Origin: Alphaproteobacteria bacterium
GTDB taxonomy: Bacteria; Myxococcota_A; UBA796; GCA-2862545
DNA length: 64,000 nt
NCBI GenBank assembly: GCA_020632925.1
Contig: JACKER010000024.1
Coordinates: 1-64,000 of the forward strand
Direction: 5' to 3'
The notes beneath the pieces were generated by a model, which saw nothing but the letters and a program-made list of their open reading frames with translations, ran no database searches and was not told where the DNA came from. This document shows positions 52,303 to 60,677 of this stretch, one piece after another (position 1 is the first letter of the stretch; each line of letters starts with the position of its first letter). The position numbers and the translations under genes were made by a program.

Positions 52303-54531
52303 TCAGGACTGCGCGGTGACCAGCTTCGCGTAGGCGCCACCTCGGGCGAGGAGGGCTTCGTGCGTGCCCGTCTCGACCACGCGCCCCTGGTCGAGGACCA
52401 CGATGACGTCGGCGTCGACGACGGTGCTCAGCCGGTGGGCGACGACGACGCGCGTGCAGCGGAGCTCTGCGAGGTGGTCCATCACGCGGCGCTCGGTGAC
52501 CGTGTCGAGCTCGCTCGTCGCCTCGTCCAGCAGCAGGATGGCCGGTCGGCGGACGAGCGCCCTCGCGAGCGCGAGCCGCTGGCGCTGACCGCCCGAGAGG
52601 GTCGCGGCACCCTCGGCCAGGAGCGTCTCGTAGCCGGCGGGGAGCGCGAGCACGTCCTCGTGGAGCTCGGCGAGCCGTGCGGCGGACTCGATCTCCTCGA
52701 GCGTCGCGGTGGGGTGGGCGAGCGCGATGTTCGCTCGCACGGTCGTCCCGAACGCGTCCGATCCCTGCGTGACCACGCCCATCTGGCGTCGCACGCCGGG
52801 CTTGTCGAGCCCGCGCAGGTCCTGGTCGTCGAAGCGCACGGACCCCGTGGTCGGCAGGTAGAGCCCCACCAGCAGGCGCGCCAGCGTCGACTTGCCCGCG
52901 CCCGAGCGGCCCACCAGCGCGACCTTGGCGCCCGCGGGGATCTCGAGGTCCACGTCGGAGAGCACGGGCGCCTCGATGCTGCCGTAGGAGAAGCCCACGC
53001 CGCGGACCGAGATGGCGCCGGTGAGCACGGGTGCGGGCGCGACCTCGGCGTCGTCCTGCTCCGCGGGCTCGCCGAGCACGTCCTCGATGCGCGCGGCGTG
53101 GCTCTGGACCTCCTGCAGCTCGAGCGCCGTGGACACGAGCTGGGAGAGTGGCGTCAGGAAGCCGGCCGCCAACACGGACAGTCCGAGCATCGTCCCGAGC
53201 GACAGCGCCCCAGTCATCACGAGGTGGGCGCCCAGCACCAACACCGCCAGCGGCGCCCCGAGGAGCAACGCGCCGCGGACGGCCTCGACCCGGGCATGGA
53301 GTCGGCCCTTGTCCACGGCCACGTTGAGCTCGTCCACGTAGGCGTTCGACCAGCGCTCGACGGCGGCCGCTTCGGCGCCCATCGCCTTGAGCGTCTGGAT
53401 GCCGGACAGCAGGTCCACGAGCTTCGAGCTCGAGCGCGCCTCGATCTCCAGGCCCCGCGCGGTGAGCTCGCGGAAGCGTCGACCGGTGGCGGCGTAGAGC
53501 GCGAGGTGGCCGGCGCCGAGCAGCACCACCAGCGCGCCCATCGCGGGGCTCGTGGCGAGCAGGGCCACCAGGTAGGTCAGCACGAGACCCCCGTCGAGCA
53601 CGACGGAGACCGCGCGCGAGGTGAGGATGCGGCGGACCTCGCGGTAGCTGTCGAAGCGGGCGAGCAGGTCGCCCGAGGTGCGTCGGAGGAAGAAGGCGTA
53701 GGGCAGGCGCACGAGGTGGTCGAGGAAGCCGATGCCGAGCGAGGCGTCGAGCACGGCCTGGAGACGAACGAGGATCAGGCCCCGCGCGCGGTTCACCGCG
53801 AGCTGCGCGCCGACGAGCGCCGCGAGCCCCAGCGCGACGACCTGCAGCAGCGGCCCGTCGCCCGAGGGGACGACCTGATCGACGAGGGCGCCCGTGGCCA
53901 GTGGCAGCGCGAGCGCGAAGGCCTGGAGCAGCAGCGAGCAGCCGAGGATCAGCGCGAGCGGCCAGGCGTGGGCGGAGAGTCTCGCGGCGATCGCGGGCAG
54001 CGCCGAGCGAGCCTCGTCCCCGCGCTCGAAGGAGGGCCCGGGGAGCAGCTCGATCGCGACGCCGGTGAACGCCTCGTCCACGCCGTCCGCGCTCACGTCG
54101 CGGCGGCCGTTCGCGGGGTCGAGGATGCGCAGACCGCCGTCGCGCAGCGCGCGCTCCAGCACGACGAAGTGGTCCAGTCCCCAGTGGAGGATCGTGCCCG
54201 CGGGCAGGTCGCCCAGCGCCGAAGGCTCCACGCGCAGCCCGCGGGCGAGCAGGCCGTAGCCGCGGGCGGCGCGGGCCAGGGCCAGGGCGCTCACGCCGCC
54301 GCGCGCGGCACCGACCCGCTCGCGGACGTCGCGCAGCGGCAGCACCCGCCCGTGCCAGGCGAGCGTCATCGTGAGGCAGGCGGCGCCGCAGTCCGCGATC
54401 TCCGTCTGCGGCACGAAGGGGATGCCCGTCCAGCGACGCCAGCCGGAGACCCGGAGCGCGCCCCCCTCCTCGGCCTCCGCGACGAGCCGTCGGACGGCGC
54501 GGGGGCGGAACAGCGCAGGGCGGGCGGTCAC
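52303..54531 (-). CDS. lanT: Peptidase-containing ABC transporter (lanthipeptide exporter)
   Basis: 742 residues in three parts. A C39 peptidase domain has Cys48 in TEIADCGAACL, His121 in DHFVVLERA and Asp138 in ILDPANG; it should cut after the double-Gly leader. The membrane domain follows (about 180-440, with FFLRRTSGDLLARFDS). The ATPase has GRSGAGKST, LSGGQRQRLALARAL, ILLLDEATSE and VVAHRLS. The GTG overlaps the lanM stop (GTGA). It should mature and export the product of the precursor gene at 57969. Confidence 0.93.
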   Translation of the reverse strand: MTARPALFRPRAVRRLVAEAEEGGALRVSGWRRWTGIPFVPQTEIADCGAACLTMTLAWHGRVLPLRDVRERVGAARGGVSALALARAARGYGLLARGLRVEPSALGDLPAGTILHWGLDHFVVLERALRDGGLRILDPANGRRDVSADGVDEAFTGVAIELLPGPSFERGDEARSALPAIAARLSAHAWPLALILGCSLLLQAFALALPLATGALVDQVVPSGDGPLLQVVALGLAALVGAQLAVNRARGLILVRLQAVLDASLGIGFLDHLVRLPYAFFLRRTSGDLLARFDSYREVRRILTSRAVSVVLDGGLVLTYLVALLATSPAMGALVVLLGAGHLALYAATGRRFRELTARGLEIEARSSSKLVDLLSGIQTLKAMGAEAAAVERWSNAYVDELNVAVDKGRLHARVEAVRGALLLGAPLAVLVLGAHLVMTGALSLGTMLGLSVLAAGFLTPLSQLVSTALELQEVQSHAARIEDVLGEPAEQDDAEVAPAPVLTGAISVRGVGFSYGSIEAPVLSDVDLEIPAGAKVALVGRSGAGKSTLARLLVGLYLPTTGSVRFDDQDLRGLDKPGVRRQMGVVTQGSDAFGTTVRANIALAHPTATLEEIESAARLAELHEDVLALPAGYETLLAEGAATLSGGQRQRLALARALVRRPAILLLDEATSELDTVTERRVMDHLAELRCTRVVVAHRLSTVVDADVIVVLDQGRVVETGTHEALLARGGAYAKLVTAQS

Positions 54532-57500
54532 CGGTCACCCCGCGAGGCGAGCACGAGCACCGAGGGCACCACGTCGGGCGCGGCGACGCGCAACAGGCCG
54601 TAGCCGATGCCGGCGAGCCCCGTCATCAGGCCGGGCGCCTCGAGGCCGCCGAGCACACCGGTCGTCGGTCCACGGTCGGCCCAGCCGGCGAGGAGCTCCC
54701 GGACGGCGTCGTCGACCGCCCCCGACCAGTCTGCGCGCCGCATCGCGCGGCTCGCGCTGGCCACGAGCTCGAGGTTCCCGAGCGAGCCGTGGCAGAGCGA
54801 CTGGTTGAACGCGAAGCCGTCCGCGAGCGTGCGCGCGACCGTGTCCTCGATCTCCGCGAGCGTGCGCGCGTCCTCCGCGCCCGACGCCAGCCGCGCGAGC
54901 CCGATGCCCGGCGCGCCGTGGCACCAGGCGCCCGGCCCGTGGTCGTGGCCCGAGGAGCGCAGGTCGGACCAGCGGCCCTCTGCGTCGACCAGCGTGCGCT
55001 CGTAGAGCAGGGCCGCAGCGGCGACCTCGGCGAACCGTGGGTCGTCGGTGGCGTGGGAGAGGCGGTGGAGCGCGAGCGCGATGCCGGCGACCCCGTGCGC
55101 CATGCCACCGAGCGGCTGCTCCGAGGTCCCCGGGACGACCCAGCCCACACCGGGTCCAGCGGGCCGCACGGTCGCGAGCAGGCGCTCCCCGCACCGCCGG
55201 GCCACCGCCAGCGCCTCGGGGGAGCCCGTCCGGTCGTGCAGCGCCAGCAGCGCGAGCAGACACCCGGCGGACCCGCCGATCACGTCGACCTGGTCGTCGT
55301 CGTCGACCTGCTCCGCGAGCACCGGGACCAGGCCCTCGGCGAGCGCCGTCCACGACGGGTCCCCGAGCAGCTCGGCGAGCTGGACCATCGCCCAGAGGGG
55401 TCCGCTCCAGCCGGTGAAGGCGCCGATCCCGTCGGCCCCGACGCGCCGCTCGACCTGGGCGCGCAGCGTCGCCAGCACCTCGTCCAGCAGCGGGCGGTGG
55501 CGAGCGCCGCCGACGCGGTCCAGCGCCGCCAGGAAGAGCGCGATGCCCGACACGCCTCCGTACAGCTCGCAGCCCACCGGGCGGATCGAGGTGGAGCCGT
55601 CGGTGGCGGTGCTCTCGCCGACCCAGGACGCGAAGCCGTCCCCGCGGCAGGCGAGCTGCTCGAGGCGGTCGGCGATGGCGAGCGCGCCCGCCAGCGGGGT
55701 GTCGGCGTGGACGGGGGCGCTGGTGGTCGACAGCACCCGGGCCGTCCGCGGGCTGCCCGCCGAGAGCGAGGCGCTCACGTACCAGAGCTGGCGGAGCACC
55801 GCGGCCTCGTCGAAGGCGGCGAGCCGAGCGCGGACCACGTCCATGCCGGCGCGCGGCAGGAAGTCCACGAAGGTCTCGCCGTCGCCGGACATCAGATCTC
55901 GGCTGGCGGGCGTCGTGACGAACACGGGGATGTCGCCCCACTGCAGCGCCGCCTGCTCGCTGTGCACGACGGGCGCCAGCTCCGGGCGCAGCGTGGCGTC
56001 GCGCCAGAGCCGGTCGAGGTAGCGGTCGCGGTCGAGCGCGTCGCGCAGCAGGTCGGGGTGCGTGCTGTCTCGCCAGGCGACCGCGTAGCGCTGGGTCGGG
56101 CGCAGGATCACGCGCACGGGGTCCGCGGAGAACGCGGCCAGCGGCCCGTTCTCGGCGAGCAGCTCCGCCCGCAGCTCGCTGATCAGGCGCGCCATGTCGA
56201 GGAAGCCCGCGACCACCTGGTCCGCGTGCTCCGCGTAGCCGACGGCCCGATCGCCGAGCTTCGGCGCGTGCTCGCCCTCCGGCATGGGCATCCGGCGGCG
56301 CGCGAGGCGCATGGTGTCGAGGCCCGCGTCCTGCCAGAAGGTGACCTCCTGCGGCGACACCTGGTCCCCGGAGGCGCCGAGGCCCGACAGGTCGACCGAG
56401 GCCTGGCCTCCGGGGATGTGGGTGCGCTCGGGCAGCAGACCCACGCCGAGCACGGAGGCGGCGAGGTCGGCGTTGACCAGCGCGGTGCCGGGGTCGGCGC
56501 CGTCGCCGAGCAGGCCCGGGTGGAACAGGGTCTCGGCGTCGATCAGCGCCGGGTGCTCGCCGACAGCCACCAGGTTCTCGAAGTGGACGTCGGTGCCCGC
56601 GAGCACGTGGAGCACGGCGAGCAGCCCGCCCGTGCGGCGGTAGTAGCGACCGACCGCAGCCTCGTCCTCGCAGGGCTCGTTGGCGAGGAAGGCCTGCCAG
56701 CCGTAGTCCCCGCGATCGAGCGTGGGCCACGGGCGGAAGCCGGGCGCGAAGCCGCGGTCACCGAGCCATCCGAGCAGCTCCTGCAGGTGGAGGTCCACGG
56801 CCAGCGACTTGGGCTTGTAGACCAGGCGGGCGCCCGAGGAGAACGCGAGCACGAGCACCACGCGGCCGCCTCGGTGCGGATCGCCGGCCTCGTGCGCGGC
56901 CACGAGCGGGTCGTCGACTGCGGGTCCGCCGGGCAGGCCCGCGATCAGGGCGCGATCGGACGAGAGCCGGGCCATCGCCTCGAGCCGCGCGTCGACCGCC
57001 TGCTCGATCGTGACGGTCAGGACGCGCGCGAGCACGGGCCACTCCTCGAAGAGCGTGGTCACCGCCTCGGCGTCGCGGAAGCGCTCGACGAAGCGCTCGA
57101 AGCGCTCGCGCGGCGTGTCGCCGGTCAGCGCGCCCTGGAGGCGGGCGACGGTGAGCTCGAGCACCATGGGCCGGCAGAGGAGGTTGAGGGTGTCGAGCGC
57201 GATGGGCTCGAACAGGAGCGCCGCGGTGCGCTCGCCGGTGGCCTCCACGAGCCGCGACCAGGCGTGACCGAGCATCGCGGCCGCGACGTGGAGGAAGCCG
57301 TGGTCGGGGCGCCGCGCGAGCCCAGGGGTCAGCGGGAAGGGCAGTCCCCGGGTGGTGGCGTGGGCGGCGAGGTCCGTGAGCCAACCGGGGAGCACGGCGT
57401 CGGCGTCGTCGGGCGTGTCGAGCAGCGCGACCAGCTGGTCCTCGGTGAGACCGATCGCCGCGAGACGTCCGGCGATCCCCTCGGCGCTCGTCTCGCGCCA

Positions 57501-57626
57501 GGCGTCGGCCCGCCGTCTTCCGCGAGCGGTGGGCGGGGTCTCCTGGGGCGGTCCCAGCCACGCGACGCGCTCGGAGAGCGTGAGGGCGCGGAGCCAGGCG
57601 GGGGAGGCGAGGGGAACGACGGACAT
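54528..57626 (-). CDS. lanM: Class II lanthipeptide synthetase LanM
   Basis: 1032 residues, normal for LanM. The N-terminal dehydratase (DUF4135-type) has YKPKSLAVDLHLQ at 270, DVHFENLVAVGEHP near 346 and LIDAETLFHP at 361; it phosphorylates and eliminates Ser/Thr. The C-terminal LanC-like cyclase keeps the zinc ligands Cys902 (AWCHGAPGIG), Cys945 and His946 (SLCHGSLGN). The ATG at 57626 has GAGGT four bases before it; an open frame to 57821 runs through repeats and was rejected. It acts on the lanA precursor to make lanthionine rings. Confidence 0.95.
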   Translation of the reverse strand: MSVVPLASPAWLRALTLSERVAWLGPPQETPPTARGRRRADAWRETSAEGIAGRLAAIGLTEDQLVALLDTPDDADAVLPGWLTDLAAHATTRGLPFPLTPGLARRPDHGFLHVAAAMLGHAWSRLVEATGERTAALLFEPIALDTLNLLCRPMVLELTVARLQGALTGDTPRERFERFVERFRDAEAVTTLFEEWPVLARVLTVTIEQAVDARLEAMARLSSDRALIAGLPGGPAVDDPLVAAHEAGDPHRGGRVVLVLAFSSGARLVYKPKSLAVDLHLQELLGWLGDRGFAPGFRPWPTLDRGDYGWQAFLANEPCEDEAAVGRYYRRTGGLLAVLHVLAGTDVHFENLVAVGEHPALIDAETLFHPGLLGDGADPGTALVNADLAASVLGVGLLPERTHIPGGQASVDLSGLGASGDQVSPQEVTFWQDAGLDTMRLARRRMPMPEGEHAPKLGDRAVGYAEHADQVVAGFLDMARLISELRAELLAENGPLAAFSADPVRVILRPTQRYAVAWRDSTHPDLLRDALDRDRYLDRLWRDATLRPELAPVVHSEQAALQWGDIPVFVTTPASRDLMSGDGETFVDFLPRAGMDVVRARLAAFDEAAVLRQLWYVSASLSAGSPRTARVLSTTSAPVHADTPLAGALAIADRLEQLACRGDGFASWVGESTATDGSTSIRPVGCELYGGVSGIALFLAALDRVGGARHRPLLDEVLATLRAQVERRVGADGIGAFTGWSGPLWAMVQLAELLGDPSWTALAEGLVPVLAEQVDDDDQVDVIGGSAGCLLALLALHDRTGSPEALAVARRCGERLLATVRPAGPGVGWVVPGTSEQPLGGMAHGVAGIALALHRLSHATDDPRFAEVAAAALLYERTLVDAEGRWSDLRSSGHDHGPGAWCHGAPGIGLARLASGAEDARTLAEIEDTVARTLADGFAFNQSLCHGSLGNLELVASASRAMRRADWSGAVDDAVRELLAGWADRGPTTGVLGGLEAPGLMTGLAGIGYGLLRVAAPDVVPSVLVLASRGDR

Positions 57627-57968
57627 GGTGACCTCGATGGGGGCGGACGGGGTTGCGCACGAGGGGAGGGTCGTCGGGCCCGTCCGAAGTGCCGATGCGC
57701 TTCGGGAGCGGGAGCGGGAGCGGGAGCGGATGCACCGACAGCCCCAGCCCCGGTCTCGGACGCGAAGCGGACGTGCCGCCGTAGGTGTCGCGCGACCAGA
57801 GCCCCCTTCGGTCTGAAGCAACCTTCCATCCGGAGGTCTGGGAAAGCCCAGACGACCCGGAGGTGGTCGGACGCGAAGCGGACGTGCCGCCGTAGGTGTC
57901 GCGCGAGGCAGACCGAGCGCCGACGGCGGGGGGTGACGAGGGGGGCGGAGCCCCCCTACGGTCTGAGC
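57627..57968. repeat. lanA-lanM intergenic region: hairpins, a 40-bp direct repeat and a hexamer array
   Basis: 342 bp with no convincing gene. A perfect 40-bp direct repeat lies at 57756-57795 and 57867-57906 (begins TCGGACGCGAAGCGG). Each copy is followed by GAGCCCCC and CGGTCTGA blocks. Hairpins: GTCTGGG/CCCAGAC (57836-57853) and GGGGGGC/GCCCCCC (57940-57956). Four GGGAGC units lie at 57704-57727. Probably an attenuator and spacer that makes lanA mRNA more abundant than lanM mRNA. Confidence 0.7.
57940..57956 (-). terminator. Attenuator-type hairpin after lanA
   Basis: GGGGGGC-GGA-GCCCCCC is a perfect 7-bp, all-GC stem with a 3-base loop, 12 bases past the lanA stop on the minus strand. 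Partial termination here is the usual way to express much more precursor than synthetase. Confidence 0.6.
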
Positions 57969-58190
57969 TCAGGTCGAGAGGCAGTTGAAGTCGCGGGTGA
58001 TCGTGCAGTACACGCCGCAGACCGTGCGACACCAGGACAGGTAGGTGGCGCCGCCCTGGACCTCGCCGAGCTCGGCGTCGGTCAGCTCGATCGCGCCCAC
58101 CGGGGCCTCGATCTCGGCCAGCTCGGCGTCGGACAGGCCGGCGCGCAGCTCGGGGTTCTTGAGGGCGGCGGCGAGGTTCTTCTTGTTCAT
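57969..58190 (-). CDS. lanA: Lanthipeptide precursor peptide (double-glycine leader)
   Basis: 73 residues. The leader (1-47) is acidic, with ELTDAELGEVQGG just before the cut, the standard C39 site. The core is residues 48-73: it has four Cys (54, 58, 62, 70) and seven Ser/Thr (49, 52, 56, 63, 65, 72, 73), with CRTVCGVYC at its centre. Up to four (methyl)lanthionine rings could form, likely N-to-C direction for T49/S52, T56 and T63/T65. The ATG at 58190 has GGAG six bases before; the ATG 12 bases earlier overlaps that site. Immediately upstream of lanM and lanT on the same strand. Confidence 0.9.
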   Translation of the reverse strand: MNKKNLAAALKNPELRAGLSDAELAEIEAPVGAIELTDAELGEVQGGATYLSWCRTVCGVYCTITRDFNCLST

Positions 58191-58253
58191 GACAGGCTCC
58201 ATTCGGGTTCGGAGCGGCCGGTTCGTTCCGGCGTCGCTCGTGCCTGGGACAGA

Positions 58254-58269
58254 TGCACGGCGTGGGCCA
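58254..58269 (-). promoter_or_regulatory. Candidate sigma-54 (-24/-12) promoter of lanA
   Basis: On the minus strand the sequence reads TGGCCCACGCCGTGCA, matching the consensus TGGCAC-N5-TTGCA at all but two positions, with the invariant GG and GC exactly ten bases apart. Transcription would start near 58242, giving a leader of about 52 bases before the lanA ATG. A sigma-54-type regulator is encoded divergently in the same locus. Confidence 0.6.
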
Positions 58270-58316
58270 GGTTCGACCGACGGGGGGACCTGGGCTATCG
58301 GGCGGTCGCGGTGGGC

Positions 58317-58328
58317 GCGCACGTGCGC
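58317..58328. promoter_or_regulatory. 12-bp palindrome, possible enhancer site
   Basis: GCGCACGTGCGC is a perfect palindrome about 75 bp upstream of the predicted lanA start site and just before the kinase gene. Its position suits an activator site, but palindromes of this base composition can arise by chance. Confidence 0.3.
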
Positions 58329-58337
58329 CCGCCCGAG

Positions 58338-60677
58338 ATGGGGAGAGACCGGCGCGTGTACGACCCCGACGCCACCCTGGACGCCACCGTCACCGGTGAC
58401 GGGGACCGCCCTCCAATCGGCGAGCTCCCCGATGGTGTGCTGGTCGGGCGGTACGAGCTGGGCGAGGTCCTGGGGCGCGGCGGCTCGGCGGAGGTGCGGG
58501 CCGCGCGCGACCTGATCACGGGCGAGGCGGTGGCGGTGAAGTTCGTGCCGCTGCTCGGGGAGCACGTGCGCCGCCAGCTCCGCCGCGAGCTGTCCGCCCT
58601 GCTGGCGCTGCGCATCCCCGGTGTCGTGCGGCTGCGCGACGAGGGCACGGTCTTCGACCGCTCGTTCTTCGTGACCCAGCGCATCGACGGCGTGCCGTTC
58701 ACCGAGGGCGCCGGGACCTCCTGGACCTCCTGGCGCCCGCGGGTGCTCGGACTGCTCGACGTGCTCGCGCGGATCCACCTCGCGGGGGTGGTGCACCGCG
58801 ATCTGAAGCCCGCGAACGTGCTCGTCGACCGTGCGGGACGCGTGGTGGTGCTGGACTTCGGGCTCGCCCAGGGGCGCTCGGTCGAGGTGCCGACGGGGGG
58901 CCTCGTGGAGGGTACGCCGCGGTACATGGCGCCCGAGCAGCGCGACGCCCGCCCCAGCGACGAGCGCACCGATCTGTACGCGGCGGGCGGAATGATCCTC
59001 GAGCTCGTGACGGGCGAGCCGCTCACGAGGCCTCCGCGCTTCGACGCGCTCCGGACGGCTCCGGTGCCGCCGGCGCTGGTGGAGGTGGTCGAGCAGATGC
59101 TGGCCGAGGACCGCGAGGACCGCCCGGCCTCGGCGCTCGAGGTGCTGGCGCGGCTCGACGCCGATCCCCGGGACGACATCGGCGCCGGCATGCCGCGCGG
59201 ACCCTGGAGCGAGCGCACGCTGCGGCGGCTCTTCGTCGATCGGGCGCGGAGCTTCCTGCACCTCGCGACCGACGCGGCGGCCCTGCTGTTCGAGGAGACG
59301 GGCGGCGACGAGGAGCGCACGCGCGCCGTCCTCCAGCGCTGGATCCGGCTCGGGCTCGCCAGCTGGTCCGGCGACGGTCGGGTCGTGGTCACGCGCGCGG
59401 CGATCGAGCAGCTCGCGGCCAGCCGTCCCGGCGCGCCCCAGGCCGAGCTGGTGGCGCTGCTCGAGGCCGGCGCGGACCCGGAGGAGGTCGGGGCGCTCGC
59501 GCGACGCATCGGTCGGAGGCTGGCCGAGGACGGGCACCTCGAGCGCGCGCTGGCGCTGCTGGAGGCCGCCGAGCTGTGGGCGCGCGGGTCGCCGGCGGAG
59601 CTCGGGCTGCTGGAGGACCGCGTGACCTGGTCCCTCGGCCTCGAGACCACTGCCGCCGCGGATCAAGCGCTGCACGGCGTCCAGCGGGCCGAGATCGACC
59701 CGGAGGCCCGCCACCGTCTCACCGCGCTCCTCCGCGGGGCGCGCTCGGCGCTGGGCGGCGATCCGAGGCGGGCCCTCGAGCAGCTGGCCGACCAACCGCC
59801 CGGCCTGCCCGAGGACCTCGACGTCTACTGGCACGCGCTGCGCTGGAAGGCCGCGTCGCAGCTCGACGTGGGCACACACGCCGGGGAGCTCGAGGCGCTC
59901 GAGCCCTGGGCGCGGCAGAGCGAGACCCGCCTCGGGAAGTGGATGGGGTGGTCGGGCTACCTGCGATACCGCCAGCAGCGATACACGGAGGCGGCGGCGC
60001 TGCTCTCGCGGGCCGCCGAGAGCCGACGCGTGGGGAGGGAGCGGGCGTTGATGCTGTACATGGCCGCTGCGGCCTGGCTCGAGGCAGGCGCCTTCGACGA
60101 GGCGCGCCAGGCGACCGAGGCCGCGCTCCCGTTGCTCCGCGAGGCTCGCCAGCCGCTGCACGAGGCGATGGTGGTGTGCCTGTCGCGGTGGATCGCGCTG
60201 CGCGCCGGGCCTCCGGGATCTCCGGACCTCGAGCTGGTGGCCGCGGCCGACGACGTGCCGGGCATCCGTCCGCACCTGCTCCTGGTCGAGGCGGGCTTCG
60301 CGTTCCGCTCGGGTGATCTCGCGACCTGCGCCTCGCTCGCCGAGCGCGCCCGGGACGGCGTCGCCGAGGACGCTCGCGAGCCCGCGGCCGTGCTGGCGGG
60401 TGCCCTGTGGGTGGCGGTGGCGCCCGCGACCGCCCGGATCGAGCGCGGAGCGCTGCTCGGCGTGCTGCCGCAGCTCACGCCGCAGGTCGCGATCCAGGCG
60501 CTGGGGCTGCTCGCGTGGGGTGACGGACCATCGGAGGCGATGGTGGCGCCTGCGCGAGGTGTGCTGCTCGCGCTGCGTGACCGCGACCCCGACGCCCGCC
60601 TGGAGCTGCTCTCGGTGCGCGAGGCGGCGGAGCGGCTCGGGCTGTCGGTCGAGGAGGGTGCGTGTCCCTCGACGTGA
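58338..60677 (+). CDS. Ser/Thr protein kinase with long TPR-like helical domain
   Basis: 779 residues. The kinase has the Gly loop LGRGGSAEV, Lys68 in VAVKFVP, HRDLKPAN at 153-160, DFG at 173-175 and GTPRYMAPEQ. After residue 295 comes a helical repeat region with TPR-like units (EARQATEAALPLLREARQPL, ALALLEAAELWARGSP). No membrane helix. It is divergent from lanA and overlaps the regulator gene by 16 bases, so it probably controls that FHA protein by phosphorylation. The ATG at 58338 is uncertain; GTG codons at 58311 and about 58354 are alternatives. Confidence 0.85.
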   Translation: MGRDRRVYDPDATLDATVTGDGDRPPIGELPDGVLVGRYELGEVLGRGGSAEVRAARDLITGEAVAVKFVPLLGEHVRRQLRRELSALLALRIPGVVRLRDEGTVFDRSFFVTQRIDGVPFTEGAGTSWTSWRPRVLGLLDVLARIHLAGVVHRDLKPANVLVDRAGRVVVLDFGLAQGRSVEVPTGGLVEGTPRYMAPEQRDARPSDERTDLYAAGGMILELVTGEPLTRPPRFDALRTAPVPPALVEVVEQMLAEDREDRPASALEVLARLDADPRDDIGAGMPRGPWSERTLRRLFVDRARSFLHLATDAAALLFEETGGDEERTRAVLQRWIRLGLASWSGDGRVVVTRAAIEQLAASRPGAPQAELVALLEAGADPEEVGALARRIGRRLAEDGHLERALALLEAAELWARGSPAELGLLEDRVTWSLGLETTAAADQALHGVQRAEIDPEARHRLTALLRGARSALGGDPRRALEQLADQPPGLPEDLDVYWHALRWKAASQLDVGTHAGELEALEPWARQSETRLGKWMGWSGYLRYRQQRYTEAAALLSRAAESRRVGRERALMLYMAAAAWLEAGAFDEARQATEAALPLLREARQPLHEAMVVCLSRWIALRAGPPGSPDLELVAAADDVPGIRPHLLLVEAGFAFRSGDLATCASLAERARDGVAEDAREPAAVLAGALWVAVAPATARIERGALLGVLPQLTPQVAIQALGLLAWGDGPSEAMVAPARGVLLALRDRDPDARLELLSVREAAERLGLSVEEGACPST

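Noticed and set aside
52274..52305. tRNA-like T-loop (GGATTCGAGCC)
   Set aside because: No acceptor stem, anticodon arm or D-loop fits around it; it is part of a short hairpin and the end of lanT.
57627..57821. N-terminal extension of LanM by 65 residues
   Set aside because: It is Arg/Pro/Leu low complexity read from hexamer and direct repeats; the ATG at 57626 has a ribosome site and matches LanM length.
57756..57906. Second lanthipeptide precursor in the lanA-lanM gap
   Set aside because: The repeated frame reads RDTYGGTSAS without Cys or a start codon, so no precursor is supported.
54789..58337. Long plus-strand extension of the kinase frame across lanM
   Set aside because: It is the shadow of lanM and lanA, rich in Arg/Gly/Val with no recognisable domain.
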